Assembly (NCBI GenBank): GCA_963548005.1
Contig: CAUUSW010000004.1
Coordinates: 31,583-95,582, forward strand
DNA length: 64,000 bases
Direction of reading: 5' to 3'
From: Nanosynbacter sp963548005
GTDB lineage: Bacteria > Patescibacteriota > Saccharimonadia > Saccharimonadales > Saccharimonadaceae
Shown piece by piece: positions 1 to 9,308 of this stretch (position 1 is its first letter; the number at the start of each line of letters is the position of its first letter). The position numbers and the translations under genes were made by a program. Under the pieces are notes generated by a model. It was not told the DNA's origin and searched no databases. It saw nothing but the letters and a program-made list of their open reading frames with translations.

Positions 1-534
1 CCGTATGCACCTCCAAATGATCCGGCTCGATCATCAACACCACGGCAATGGTCGGCGATTTCTCGAGATCCCACAGCTGAAAACTCGATAGTTCGTACAC
101 AACGAAGTCGTCCTTTGTGATGTTTGGTAGCGCGTCCAGTGCCGGCACACCAATATTCCCCACCAAATGCACCGTCTGACCGGCCGCCCGCAAGATTGCA
201 GCGATCAGACTACAAGTCGTACCCTTACCTTTCGTCCCCGTCACGCCGATAATCGGCGCTGGGCATTTGTCGAAAAACTCATTGGTCGCCGACCATATTT
301 TGCCCGACGTTTTGAGTAGCCGCGGTGGCACACCCGGTGCTCGCACCACCATATCGGCATCCTGCAGCTGCTCGGCGAACACTGACCCGCCAGTCCGCAC
401 TGCCACGCCATCCGGCGCATCTTCAACCGCTTTCTGGTCAGCAATGACAAACTCAGCATCAGGAAAAGCCTGCCGAAAATATCTCAAACTTGATATACCC
501 TCAAGGCCGTAGCCAGCGATAATGATCTTCATAG
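1..534 (-). CDS. murD: UDP-N-acetylmuramoyl-L-alanine--D-glutamate ligase, N-terminal part (cut by window edge)
   Basis: The frame starts at the ATG at 532-534 and runs off the window at base 1, so only the N-terminal 178 codons are present. It opens with a Rossmann-like segment (MKIIIAGYGLEG) followed by the Mur-ligase ATP loop GVTGTKGKGTT at about residue 95, then ELSSFQLW and DHLEVH, which are typical of MurD. The enzyme adds D-glutamate to UDP-MurNAc-L-Ala in the cytoplasm, an ATP-driven step of murein precursor synthesis. It follows the M16 peptidase gene by 23 bases in the same direction and probably shares its transcript. MurC or MurE are less likely because of the ELSSFQL motif. Confidence 0.85.
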
Positions 535-557
535 GTTTATTATAGCATTGAGTACTA

Positions 558-1835
558 CTAAAACAGCCCCTCAAGCTTCTTCTGCAGTCGCCCGAGCAGC
601 TCTTTATCGCCGCTACTCACGCCAGCAAGCACCCAGGTATTTGCCGCAAAAAACTCTCGTGCCACCCGAACAATTTGATCAGCAGTCACCGCCAAAATCG
701 CTGTCGGCACGCCCTCATAATCCTTGACGAAATCATCAGCAAAATAACGCCCGGTATAAAAATTGCTGACCTGCGCTACCGTTTGCGCCCCCATCTGATA
801 GCGACCCAGCGCATACGACTTGGCATTCTCGATATCCTCTGAGGTGATCGTTCCGTTCAGCACCCGACGCAGCTCACGCACGATAATATCAAACAGCGCT
901 TCCGCCGTCTCGAGGTTGACCTGACCGCCAAAGTCCCACGCCGAATCATAAAACCCGACCGAAGTGTCGCTGAACACGCCGTAAGCCAGCCCCTTCTTGC
1001 GCGCCGCCCCGAAAATCCGCGAGCTCATCGTCCCGGTCAAGATATGATTCAAGCAGCCCATAGCGTCAGAGTCCTCATCACTCAGCTCACGCGGCAGGTT
1101 CATCGACCAGCCAAATGTCAGATTCGAGGCCTCCTTGCGACGGATAAAAATCGGTGCGGCACTCGACAGGTTATCGTGCGGAATGGTAAACCGCTCGCCC
1201 GGCTCTAGCTGCCACTGCTCCAGCGATTCACGAATCGTCGCCATCCGCCCAGTCAACTTACCGGCCACCACAAATCGCATATTGTTGAGCGTATGCGTCC
1301 GCCGATGATGCTCCTTGATGTCTTTTAGGGTAATCGCGTCAATCGTTTTCAGCCGCTGATTATATGTCAAAATATCCTCGCCCAGTGCTTGCTGCACCCG
1401 CGGCCACATCACGCGGTTGTGATTATTAAGATAACCGGTCAGCTCGCTCCGAACGTTACCTTTCTCGGCCTCTAGTTCCTCGGCATTAAAGCGCGGCGTA
1501 GTAATTGCCAACCGCTGTAATCCCAAAATCCGATCCCATTCAAAATCCGCACAGGCCGCCTCGTATACCATTGAATAATCAGAGGTGAACGCATTATGGT
1601 ACGCGCCATTCTTGGTAAACTCCTGTTCATACGCGTGCTCCGAACGAAACTTCTCATTCGCCCCAAACGCCATGTGCTCCATGATGTGCGCCGTCTCGTA
1701 GATGTCCTTGCCGCGAACGTAGCGATTGCCCGCCCGAAACTGCACCTGAAAGCTCATCACCGTCGCATCCGGCACGTCAATGAACAGGCCTTTCGCACCA
1801 TTTTTCAATTTTATTTCTTTGACCGTATGTTTCAT
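558..1835 (-). CDS. M16 family (insulinase/pitrilysin-like) zinc metallopeptidase
   Basis: This 425-residue protein carries the inverted zinc motif HIMEH at residues 50-54 and a downstream acidic stretch EKGNVRSE at 124-131 that can supply the third ligand, the arrangement of active M16 peptidase subunits. The C-terminal half resembles the inactive M16 lobe. Family members degrade peptides or process signal sequences. No signal peptide is visible, so a cytoplasmic role is likely. It lies 33 bases downstream of secA and 23 bases upstream of murD on the same strand, consistent with one transcript. The natural substrate cannot be told from sequence. Confidence 0.85.
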   Translation of the reverse strand: MKHTVKEIKLKNGAKGLFIDVPDATVMSFQVQFRAGNRYVRGKDIYETAHIMEHMAFGANEKFRSEHAYEQEFTKNGAYHNAFTSDYSMVYEAACADFEWDRILGLQRLAITTPRFNAEELEAEKGNVRSELTGYLNNHNRVMWPRVQQALGEDILTYNQRLKTIDAITLKDIKEHHRRTHTLNNMRFVVAGKLTGRMATIRESLEQWQLEPGERFTIPHDNLSSAAPIFIRRKEASNLTFGWSMNLPRELSDEDSDAMGCLNHILTGTMSSRIFGAARKKGLAYGVFSDTSVGFYDSAWDFGGQVNLETAEALFDIIVRELRRVLNGTITSEDIENAKSYALGRYQMGAQTVAQVSNFYTGRYFADDFVKDYEGVPTAILAVTADQIVRVAREFFAANTWVLAGVSSGDKELLGRLQKKLEGLF

Positions 1836-1868
1836 CTGTCTGTCGCTCTCTGCCCACCGGTTTTAGAT

Positions 1869-4499
1869 TTATTTGCGATTCTTTTTGCGGTTTTGGCGCT
1901 GCGCTTTTTTCTTCTTGCGTGCTTGGTTTTTAGCGCGGTTCGACTCGGCGTTTGATTTGCCCTTTTTCACCGAAAAGTCACCGTCGCGATTTTCCTCGCC
2001 CGCACCAACTTCATTAACACCACGCTCAACTGCACTTTCGGCTAGGCGCGTTAGCTCGGTATCATACTCATCATCCTGCGACTGGCGAATCACTGCGTCA
2101 GATTTATGAATATGAAAAATTGTGTTCAGAACTTCGTTACGCAGATTTTCCTGGAGGCTGGTGAATAATTTTTGTGACTCCGCCCGGTATTCTACCAATG
2201 GATCGCGCTGGCCAACGCTGCGCCAGTGGATCCCTTCGCGTAGGTGTTGCATATTCTCTAGGTGCTGCATCCACAGGGTGTCGAGCACCGCCATATACAC
2301 CTCGCGCTCTACACCGCGTAACTCTTCAGTACCGATTTCTTCATCTTTTTCCCGGTAGGCCTGGTGTGCTAGTTTCAGAGCTTTTTGGAGGCGCAGACGG
2401 TCCTTTTTCTCGCGGCCAACCTTGCGCACGGCCGCCTCATCGACTGGAAAGGCTGCCGTAAATTCCTCGATAAACTTCGGGTTGTTCTTGGTTGGTAGCG
2501 TCACTAACTCTTTGACTCTGTCGCGCAACAACCGCTCAATTTCCGGCTGGATATTGTCGCCTTCAAGGATTTTTCGCCGCATCGTGTAGACCACACGGCG
2601 GTGACGATTAATCACGTTGTCGTACTGAACAACATTTTTGCGCGTATCAAAGTTGTAACCTTCGACGCGCTTCTGCGCTGCTTCCAAGGTCTTTGACACG
2701 GCGCGGTTTTGGATTGGCGTTTCTTCATCGACGCCCAGTCGATCCATCAGCGCCGCAATGCGCTCGCCCTGGAAAATTCGCATCAAATCATCTTCGGTTG
2801 ATACATAGAACTGCGTCTCGCCCGGGTCGCCCTGACGACCGCCGCGGCCGCGCAGCTGATTGTCGATGCGCCGTGATTCGTGGCGCTCCGAACCGATCAC
2901 CACCAGACCGCCCAATTCCTTGACGCCCTTGCCGAGCTTAATGTCGGTACCGCGTCCGGCGATGTTCGTTGCCAGTGTGATGGCGCCCTTTTCACCAGCC
3001 TTTTCAATGATGGCTGCCTCGCGCTCGTTGTTCTTGGCGTTCAAAATCTCAAATTTGATTCCTTCTTTCTCCAGATACTTGGCAATTTGCTCGTTCTTAG
3101 CGATGGAGCCAGAACCGACCAGCACTGGCCGGCCTTGCTTATGATAATCCTTGATAGCTTCAGCCACCGCCTTCAACTTGCCTTTTTCAGTCTTGAAGAT
3201 CAGATCTTCTTTATCGTCACGAATCACTGGTTTGTTCGGCGGAATCTGAATAACGTCCAGTGAATAAATTTGTTGAAACTCTTCGGCCTCGGTGAATGCC
3301 GTACCGGTCATACCGGAAAGTTTATTGTACAAACGGAAATAATTCTGGAACGAAATGGTCGCCAGCGTCATGCTTTCTTCTAGCACCGGCACACCTTCTT
3401 TGGCCTCAATTGCCTGGTGCAAACCTTCGTTATAACGGCGTCCTTGCATCAAACGACCGGTGTGTTCATCGACGATGATCACCTCGCCGTCATTAGTTAC
3501 CACGTAATCTTTGTCGCGCTTGAACAATGTTTGTGCTCGCAGGGCTTGGTCCATGTGGTAAACGCTGCGCACGTGGTCTGGCGTGTACAAATTTTTTATT
3601 CCCAGCAATTTTTGGACTTTTTCCACGCCCTCGTCGGTCAATGCCACGCTGCGGCGTTTTTCATCCAAAACATAGTCCTCTGGCACTAATTTACTGGCAA
3701 CTTTAGCGAAAGTGTAGTAATTATCTGGGTTCTCTGCTGCTGGCGCCGAGATGATCAGCGGCGTGCGTGCTTCATCGATCAGAATTGAGTCCACCTCGTC
3801 AACGATGGCGAAATTCAGCTCGCGCTGCCTGAGCAAATCAACGTCATTAACCATGTTGTCGCGCAGATAGTCAAAGCCAAACTCGTTGTTGGTGCCATAG
3901 GTGATGTCGGCCGCGTAGGCTTCTTTACGAGTGACCGGACGAAGCTTGCGCATGCGCGGATCGTCGTGATGCTCATTATCGTAATCTTTATCATAGACAA
4001 ATGACGCTTCGTTGATGATCACACCAGTAGTCAAGCCCAAAAAGTCATACACCTGGCCCATCCAACCGGCGTCACGCTGCGCCAGATAATCATTGACGGT
4101 CACCACATGAACGCCCTTGCCTTCCAATGCGTTGAGATATGTCGGCAGCGTCGCCACCAGGGTCTTACCCTCACCAGTCTTCATTTCAGCCACATTACCC
4201 TCATGAAGAACCATGCCGCCGATTAGCTGGACATCGTACGGACGCTCGCCGATGACGCGCTTGGCCGCCTCACGTGCCACTGCAAAGGCATCTGGCAAAA
4301 TAGTGTCCAGCGTTACATTTTTCTTTGCCAAGCGCTTTTTCAGCAACTCGGTCTGCGCTTGCAGCTCCTTATCTGACAGTTTTTCATATTTTTCAGACAG
4401 ACCATTAATTACGTCAACTTGCTTCTGCAGCCGCTTCAAAATCTTCTTCTGCGGATCGCCAAAAATCTTACTCAGCGCCTTTTGTTGTGTCATTGCCAT
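1869..4499 (-). CDS. secA: Preprotein translocase ATPase SecA
   Basis: SecA is the ATPase motor that pushes unfolded preproteins through SecYEG. The 876-residue product has Walker A GEGKT at residues 109-113, the DEAD-like Walker B segment DEVDSILIDEA near residue 235, the SAT-like motif GSGSIAKNEQ and the arginine-rich motif RGRGGRQGDPGE. The C-terminus lacks the cysteine-containing zinc-binding SEC-C domain of many SecAs; it ends instead in a long lysine/arginine-rich tail, which may bind membrane or ribosome. The ATG at 4497-4499 is preceded by a GGGAG-type ribosome site and a promoter. It is the first gene of the secA-peptidase-murD unit. Confidence 0.98.
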   Translation of the reverse strand: MAMTQQKALSKIFGDPQKKILKRLQKQVDVINGLSEKYEKLSDKELQAQTELLKKRLAKKNVTLDTILPDAFAVAREAAKRVIGERPYDVQLIGGMVLHEGNVAEMKTGEGKTLVATLPTYLNALEGKGVHVVTVNDYLAQRDAGWMGQVYDFLGLTTGVIINEASFVYDKDYDNEHHDDPRMRKLRPVTRKEAYAADITYGTNNEFGFDYLRDNMVNDVDLLRQRELNFAIVDEVDSILIDEARTPLIISAPAAENPDNYYTFAKVASKLVPEDYVLDEKRRSVALTDEGVEKVQKLLGIKNLYTPDHVRSVYHMDQALRAQTLFKRDKDYVVTNDGEVIIVDEHTGRLMQGRRYNEGLHQAIEAKEGVPVLEESMTLATISFQNYFRLYNKLSGMTGTAFTEAEEFQQIYSLDVIQIPPNKPVIRDDKEDLIFKTEKGKLKAVAEAIKDYHKQGRPVLVGSGSIAKNEQIAKYLEKEGIKFEILNAKNNEREAAIIEKAGEKGAITLATNIAGRGTDIKLGKGVKELGGLVVIGSERHESRRIDNQLRGRGGRQGDPGETQFYVSTEDDLMRIFQGERIAALMDRLGVDEETPIQNRAVSKTLEAAQKRVEGYNFDTRKNVVQYDNVINRHRRVVYTMRRKILEGDNIQPEIERLLRDRVKELVTLPTKNNPKFIEEFTAAFPVDEAAVRKVGREKKDRLRLQKALKLAHQAYREKDEEIGTEELRGVEREVYMAVLDTLWMQHLENMQHLREGIHWRSVGQRDPLVEYRAESQKLFTSLQENLRNEVLNTIFHIHKSDAVIRQSQDDEYDTELTRLAESAVERGVNEVGAGEENRDGDFSVKKGKSNAESNRAKNQARKKKKAQRQNRKKNRK

Positions 4500-4546
4500 A
4501 AACTCAAAACTCCCTCACTTTCAGGCATTTTCAAAAACTGTATACA

Positions 4547-4575
4547 ATTATACCGTGCAGGGCTGGAAAATTAAA
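4547..4575 (-). promoter_or_regulatory. Candidate promoter of secA
   Basis: On the minus strand a TATAAT -10 box (4547-4552) and a TTTAAT -35 box (4570-4575) are separated by 17 bases, 48 bases before the secA start. The region between secA and the upstream gene also contains a short GCGG/CCGC pairing but no convincing terminator. Confidence 0.55.
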
Positions 4576-4630
4576 GGGTGTTTGGATGCGGAGTTAATCG
4601 AACCGCGCTTACACAATACTGATCATATGA

Positions 4631-5497
4631 TCAACCCCGTAGAGAACGTACGCCTATCTCTTCACCTCCTTCTTCTGATAGCTCACGGTAACCAACAAAT
4701 AGCTGACCTCTACCCCAACCAGCAAACGGAATACAGGTCTCGTTACGGTAAGTAAACTTACCTGCCGCCCATGAGGAAAGACCGTAGCGGCTTACTGGAA
4801 GTATACCCCGGTGAATGCGATGCATTTGGTAGGCAGTATAGCCAACCAACGGCACCATCGCCTCATCCTGCGCTATCTGGTTATAAGCTAGACCCTGGCT
4901 TTTTGGGATATTATCATTAAGTAGCATAAAAGCTGTCCATATATCCTTGCCTACAGTTGGAAATTTCCAACCAGCTATCGTAGTTTCCATTACAGTATTC
5001 CAATTATCAACGATTATTTTATCTATAGATGATGTACTACTCCTGTTTCCGTGTGCCGCTGGCATGATATTCGGTAAAGATTCAGATGCCACAGAGATAA
5101 ATTGGCGCATTATACGTAGTGGTAATGTCAACGGCGTTACCACCAAGTCATAATCTGGTAATTGCTCTTTCAATTCTGCCAAATGCCTAAAATCAATACC
5201 GCCCTGCGCAAACTCAGCCGGCGTCGGCATATCGATACCCGCTCCAGCAAAAATTGCTTTATAATCCTCAAAATCTCGCTTAAATAGTTCTTTAATCTCT
5301 GGGTTCGCTATAACTTCCAGCGCGCCAAAGCCAATCTCACTTTCCTCCCTAGCCTTCCTAACAGCGCCATCAAGCGCGCCAAATATTGCCGCAGAACCAA
5401 TATTTTTACCAGTATGAACTTGCCCCTCCTGAGCTCGCCCCCATGCGGCCTCGGCAGCGGTGAGAATTTCCGGTGGAAGAATTTCAGGCATACTCAT
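4631..5497 (-). CDS. Unknown protein, paralog A of the MoxR/VWA locus
   Basis: I do not recognise a family for this 288-residue protein. It is clearly paralogous to the product of 9309-10250: both begin with a PEI..AA..AW.RAQEGQ pattern, then share a GFGSAA- or GSAA-type segment, a VREARE/VRKARE helix, a GF..L..I.NPE stretch and a TP.....G.....LAE segment around residues 95-115. No signal peptide or membrane helix is evident. It lies 20 bases behind the MoxR-type ATPase gene, so it is likely co-transcribed with it, while its paralog follows the VWA gene on the other arm. A role as an ATPase/VWA substrate, adaptor or regulator is inference from position only. Confidence 0.8.
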   Translation of the reverse strand: MSMPEILPPEILTAAEAAWGRAQEGQVHTGKNIGSAAIFGALDGAVRKAREESEIGFGALEVIANPEIKELFKRDFEDYKAIFAGAGIDMPTPAEFAQGGIDFRHLAELKEQLPDYDLVVTPLTLPLRIMRQFISVASESLPNIMPAAHGNRSSTSSIDKIIVDNWNTVMETTIAGWKFPTVGKDIWTAFMLLNDNIPKSQGLAYNQIAQDEAMVPLVGYTAYQMHRIHRGILPVSRYGLSSWAAGKFTYRNETCIPFAGWGRGQLFVGYRELSEEGGEEIGVRSLRG

Positions 5498-5517
5498 ATA
5501 CTTACCCTAAAAGCCGA

Positions 5518-7290
5518 TCAGCTTTCATCCGTCTCCTCGTTATCTCCTGCTTCTTCCGGCGTCTTTCTCAGCATTTCCTCCGGCAGCAAATCATGATACT
5601 CAAGAATATGATGCATGACTTTACGGTCATTCGGGTTCTTGATACCATCCAGAAAGGTTTGACAAGCCCGCTTCAGCGATACCACACCGTAACTGCCAAC
5701 GACTTTATGTAAAATATCCACCATGGTACGCGGTGCCAACACCGTTTCCTCCAGACCAGGACGATTATCGACCATTCTCTCTGTATCAATGAACTGATCG
5801 TAGCCTTCGCCATTAGTGCCGCTAAATATCTGTTGGCTCAACCGAGCCGCTCTCACGAAATTCTCGAAATCCCCCTCATCAATATCTGGTGGCAACTCGC
5901 CTCGTTTCGTCGCCACCGCCGCCATAGCCAGCTGAGCATTCTCGCGCGGATATTCGTCATAGCCCTTGTCGTAGTCGGGGTAACGCACACGATTGATATT
6001 GGCGCCAAAGCGGTTTTGAAACTCAACGCTCAAATCATCCACGCCCTTGTAGCGTTTTGACTTTTCATTCGCTGTAGCGATGATACAAAAGCCCGACTGA
6101 ACCTCAACAACCTTCCCAGAATCTTCCTGAACGGCAAATCTATCACCTGGACGCAGCTGCATGATTTTGTTCAAGCGTTTCAACAGTTCTGGCGGCATGG
6201 CATTAATTTCATCAAGAATAAGCGGCTTACCCTGTTCCATGGCCCGAATAATCGGCCCTGGAACAAACTCACTGACACTCGCCCCGTTTTCCTCGCGCAG
6301 CTCTTGCTTGCCCATCAACTGGTAACTGTTGACGTCACCATATGCACTGACAAACTCTGGATCAACACCAAAATACGTTTGTACCATGTACTCCGCCATG
6401 GCAGTTTTAGCACCACCCGTCTCACCGACGAATAGGGTCGGCTCGCCCCGCATCATAGCTGGCAATGTCTCGTCAATGATCGTTTGCATTTGCTCGGTCA
6501 TCAACAAACCGCTATCTAATTGTCGCTTCCATTCGCGAACTTGCAAACGAGTTACTTCTTCCAAAAACTGCTCCTTGCTGCTGTTTGGTGGAATTGAAAT
6601 ATTCTTATCCGCCTCAGACAGTTGCTTTTGGAATGCGACTATCTTCCGTCTCTCGCCTGCCGTCAAAGAACGACCAGTCTTCGCCGCCCTGGCACGTAGG
6701 TCTGCCATCCGCTTACTTATTTCACCTTTTCTACCCTGAGCACGCAAAAACTCAGCCGCTGCACGAGTCGCCGCCATCTGCTCACCACGATACTCCTCGT
6801 CAAACTGTTCCATCAGCCCAGTATCGCTGCGTAGCTCATGTAGTTTCGCATGATACATATACCAATCTTCCAGATTGTCAGCCACATCAGGGTGTTCATC
6901 CTTAAAATCCTCCCAACGTTGCAATTCTTCTTCGCTTGTGTCGCGCGGCATCTGCTCTTCCCAATTCGGCTCCGCCAAGCCCAACAAAAAGTTCTCACTA
7001 ATTTCACTGATGTCTATATCCGGCTCCTCCAAATCTGTCCGGCGCCTCGACTCATTGATACGCGCAATATGTGGCGCCGCCAGTCGCTCCAAGAGCTGCC
7101 GATCTCCTATGGCTGCTGTCCGCCAATCAGCCCTCACTGCCTGCATACTTTCCTGCAAGCCAGTCATCAGCTCCACAACACCGTCCACCGTTCGATCATC
7201 CATGTCTGGAGAATAATAACTTTCTGAAACGCGAGGCTCAAGCTGTAATTCGGTTTCAGTCGTGACAGGTTTTGATTCAACTGTTTTCAT
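5518..7290 (-). CDS. MoxR/RavA-type AAA+ ATPase
   Basis: The product has a long charged helical N-terminal region (about 270 residues) and a C-terminal AAA+ module: Walker A GETGGAKT at about 289-296, Walker B LILDEIN near 358, sensor 1 IIATANEK and the arginine-finger/sensor 2 segment LAPRTM. The GxxGxAKT form is typical of MoxR/RavA ATPases, which work with VWA-domain partners to remodel or load cofactors into target proteins. I place the start at the ATG at 7288-7290 (590 residues). The open frame extends to 7491, but that would overlap the divergent gene and both promoters. Its partner VWA gene is transcribed divergently from 7359. The long N-terminal region is unlike ordinary short MoxR proteins. 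Confidence 0.88.
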   Translation of the reverse strand: MKTVESKPVTTETELQLEPRVSESYYSPDMDDRTVDGVVELMTGLQESMQAVRADWRTAAIGDRQLLERLAAPHIARINESRRRTDLEEPDIDISEISENFLLGLAEPNWEEQMPRDTSEEELQRWEDFKDEHPDVADNLEDWYMYHAKLHELRSDTGLMEQFDEEYRGEQMAATRAAAEFLRAQGRKGEISKRMADLRARAAKTGRSLTAGERRKIVAFQKQLSEADKNISIPPNSSKEQFLEEVTRLQVREWKRQLDSGLLMTEQMQTIIDETLPAMMRGEPTLFVGETGGAKTAMAEYMVQTYFGVDPEFVSAYGDVNSYQLMGKQELREENGASVSEFVPGPIIRAMEQGKPLILDEINAMPPELLKRLNKIMQLRPGDRFAVQEDSGKVVEVQSGFCIIATANEKSKRYKGVDDLSVEFQNRFGANINRVRYPDYDKGYDEYPRENAQLAMAAVATKRGELPPDIDEGDFENFVRAARLSQQIFSGTNGEGYDQFIDTERMVDNRPGLEETVLAPRTMVDILHKVVGSYGVVSLKRACQTFLDGIKNPNDRKVMHHILEYHDLLPEEMLRKTPEEAGDNEETDES

Positions 7291-7298
7291 AGAGCATG

Positions 7299-7353
7299 TT
7301 GGTATTTTAATTATATAGCCCGTATTATATACTATGAGCATAAGGTTTGTAAA
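7299..7353. promoter_or_regulatory. Overlapping divergent promoters of the MoxR and VWA genes
   Basis: The 68-base gap between the two starts holds two face-to-face promoters. Plus strand: TTGGTA (7299-7304), 18-base spacer, TATTAT (7323-7328). Minus strand: TTTACA (7348-7353), 18-base spacer, TATAAT (7324-7329). The two -10 boxes occupy nearly the same base pairs, so polymerase can probably open only one direction at a time. Confidence 0.6.
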
Positions 7354-7358
7354 GAAAA

Positions 7359-9296
7359 ATGACTGAAACAATATACATGTCAACCACCGACCCAGAGTCA
7401 TCCGTGCCAATACCCGAGCAAGAAGCACCATCAGACGAACGCCAAGCTGCACTTGACAAGGCCGGGGAGTTTTTACACAACCAAATACCAAGCCTCTGCC
7501 ACTTAACCGGCATGGATGTGCGCGTAGCAGTTGGTGAGGGCTGGGCTACCAACCCGGAAACTGGCTCGTTCACCATCGATCCATCATTCTTCATTGAAAA
7601 AGGCTATTCAGCTGACCACTGTGTGTTTACTACCCTGCATGAGCTGATGGCTCATGTGCGCGACATCAAGCGAGATCCTGTATTTTCAGCACGACAAGAT
7701 GCTTTTGTCACCAGCGGCAAAGACCCTCAGGAGCAACAAGCGCGCCATATTTTCAATAATATCTTAACTGATATTCATGGCAATAAACAGATCATGAACA
7801 TGCTACCCGCCATGCGCGAGGTCGGTGCGAATCTTTATAACAATCGCCTATTTCCGACGGAACATGATGGCAAGCCGGTTGACTACGCTAGCGTCCCGAT
7901 GCACCTACAATTCCTCTATAAAATCATCCGCCAGGAGATGATACCGAGTAGCGAAACGCCTGTTCGCCAAGAGGTTGATGAGGCTATAGACCAGCTGCGC
8001 AACTTTCAGGGTGGGCAGTTTGACCTTATCTCGTTCCTGACCAATCCTGGCGCAAGGGGTTCTAATGGCAAGAAACTCTCCGGCAGTGACCGTTTTGATT
8101 ATTGGCTCACGCAGATTTGGCCAAAATACGAAAATCTCATGAAATTAGACAAACAAGAGGCAGAAAACACCCAAACCCAGCAGCAAAACGGCGATCAACA
8201 GACCACCAACAACACTACCGAGCAGCAAGATACTGACCCATCACAAAACGATAATACTAAACAAGACAGCAATCCATTCGCGGATGCCTATGCCGATTAT
8301 TTCGATAACAAGCATCCCGAGCCATTCAGTCCCGAAGAACACGAAAAAATCCATGACGCTATCGACAAAGCTGCTCAAGAAAAACGCCACGAAACCATGA
8401 CACCCGAACAGCGAGAACGCGCCCGTCAGATAGCGGCCAACCGCCGCTACCGTGAACAAACCGGTCACTCTCTGGTCGAGAGACAACGGTATGATGATGA
8501 GATACAGCGTTTTCACAAACAAATTGCCGAAATGCGCACAGTCTTTCAGTCGATACTGAACGAAGTCGTCGCCTCTCGTCGTGGTCTTAGTCGTCGCTCC
8601 CACCAAGACGGCGATATCCTCGACCCCAACCGCCTGGCACAAACTGTGGTCGACATCAAAAGCAGTATCACCCCAGAGGCATTTCAGCGCTATGAAACCG
8701 TGCGTGGGCGGGCGGAACTAAACTGCAAGACCGACTATTTCTTTGTGTTTGACTGTTCTGGTTCCATGGGCGGTGCGCCTGCACAAGCCGCCGCCAGTTG
8801 TGCCGTCATCATGCTAGAGGGACTCGCTGGTATGGAACGCGATATCCGACAACTGGAAGAACAACAAAGTATTGATTTGTCCGATCTATCAATCCGCACA
8901 TCATTATATACATTTGGCAGCAACGCAACATGCCACAAGCCGCTTGGTAGCAGTCTCAGTGATAAACATCGGCTTGATACATATACAGCCATAGCTGCAG
9001 CTAATGCCGGATGGACGGCAGACTATTTAGCTCTCCAGGAAATCACTACTCTACCCCACGACCGAGATCGCCAGCGAATCGTTGTCGTCGTAACTGATGG
9101 TGCAAGTGATAACCCCGACGCCACCCAAGCAGCCATCAGCCAGCTTCGCCGTGACCAAAATACTGTAGTATACGGCGTATCCATTGGCTCAGACGCCGCT
9201 GAACAACTGTACGCTCCGAATGCCAAACTTATCAACGACCCTAAAGACCTGCCAAATGTGTTACAATCATTTATAGAAACAACGATTCAAACATAA
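7359..9296 (+). CDS. VWA-domain protein partner of MoxR ATPase, with N-terminal metallopeptidase-like region
   Basis: This 645-residue protein has a C-terminal von Willebrand factor A domain with a complete MIDAS start DCSGS at residues 465-469, and later VVVVTDGAS. The N-terminal third contains a HELMAH segment at residues 94-99 followed by DIHGNKQ, reminiscent of zincin-like domains in CobT-like or putative metallopeptidase/VWA proteins, but the spacing is HExxxH rather than HExxH, so peptidase activity is doubtful. The middle (about 265-350) is a Gln/Asn/Asp-rich linker. It is transcribed away from the MoxR gene, and its paralogous unknown neighbour begins 12 bases downstream. The pair fits the MoxR-VWA chaperone type; the target is unknown. 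Confidence 0.88.
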   Translation: MTETIYMSTTDPESSVPIPEQEAPSDERQAALDKAGEFLHNQIPSLCHLTGMDVRVAVGEGWATNPETGSFTIDPSFFIEKGYSADHCVFTTLHELMAHVRDIKRDPVFSARQDAFVTSGKDPQEQQARHIFNNILTDIHGNKQIMNMLPAMREVGANLYNNRLFPTEHDGKPVDYASVPMHLQFLYKIIRQEMIPSSETPVRQEVDEAIDQLRNFQGGQFDLISFLTNPGARGSNGKKLSGSDRFDYWLTQIWPKYENLMKLDKQEAENTQTQQQNGDQQTTNNTTEQQDTDPSQNDNTKQDSNPFADAYADYFDNKHPEPFSPEEHEKIHDAIDKAAQEKRHETMTPEQRERARQIAANRRYREQTGHSLVERQRYDDEIQRFHKQIAEMRTVFQSILNEVVASRRGLSRRSHQDGDILDPNRLAQTVVDIKSSITPEAFQRYETVRGRAELNCKTDYFFVFDCSGSMGGAPAQAAASCAVIMLEGLAGMERDIRQLEEQQSIDLSDLSIRTSLYTFGSNATCHKPLGSSLSDKHRLDTYTAIAAANAGWTADYLALQEITTLPHDRDRQRIVVVVTDGASDNPDATQAAISQLRRDQNTVVYGVSIGSDAAEQLYAPNAKLINDPKDLPNVLQSFIETTIQT

Positions 9297-9308
9297 AAAG
9301 AATAACAT

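Noticed and set aside
4576..4620. GGTTCGATTAACTCC on the minus strand, looking like a tRNA T-arm.
   Set aside because: No acceptor, anticodon or D-arm pairs with it in the surrounding bases.
7291..7491. N-terminal extension of the MoxR ATPase frame.
   Set aside because: It would run over both divergent promoters and the start of the VWA gene; the ATG at 7288-7290 fits the gene layout.
7636..7655. HELMAH in the VWA protein as a classical zinc protease motif.
   Set aside because: The spacing is HExxxH rather than HExxH, so I do not call it an active peptidase.
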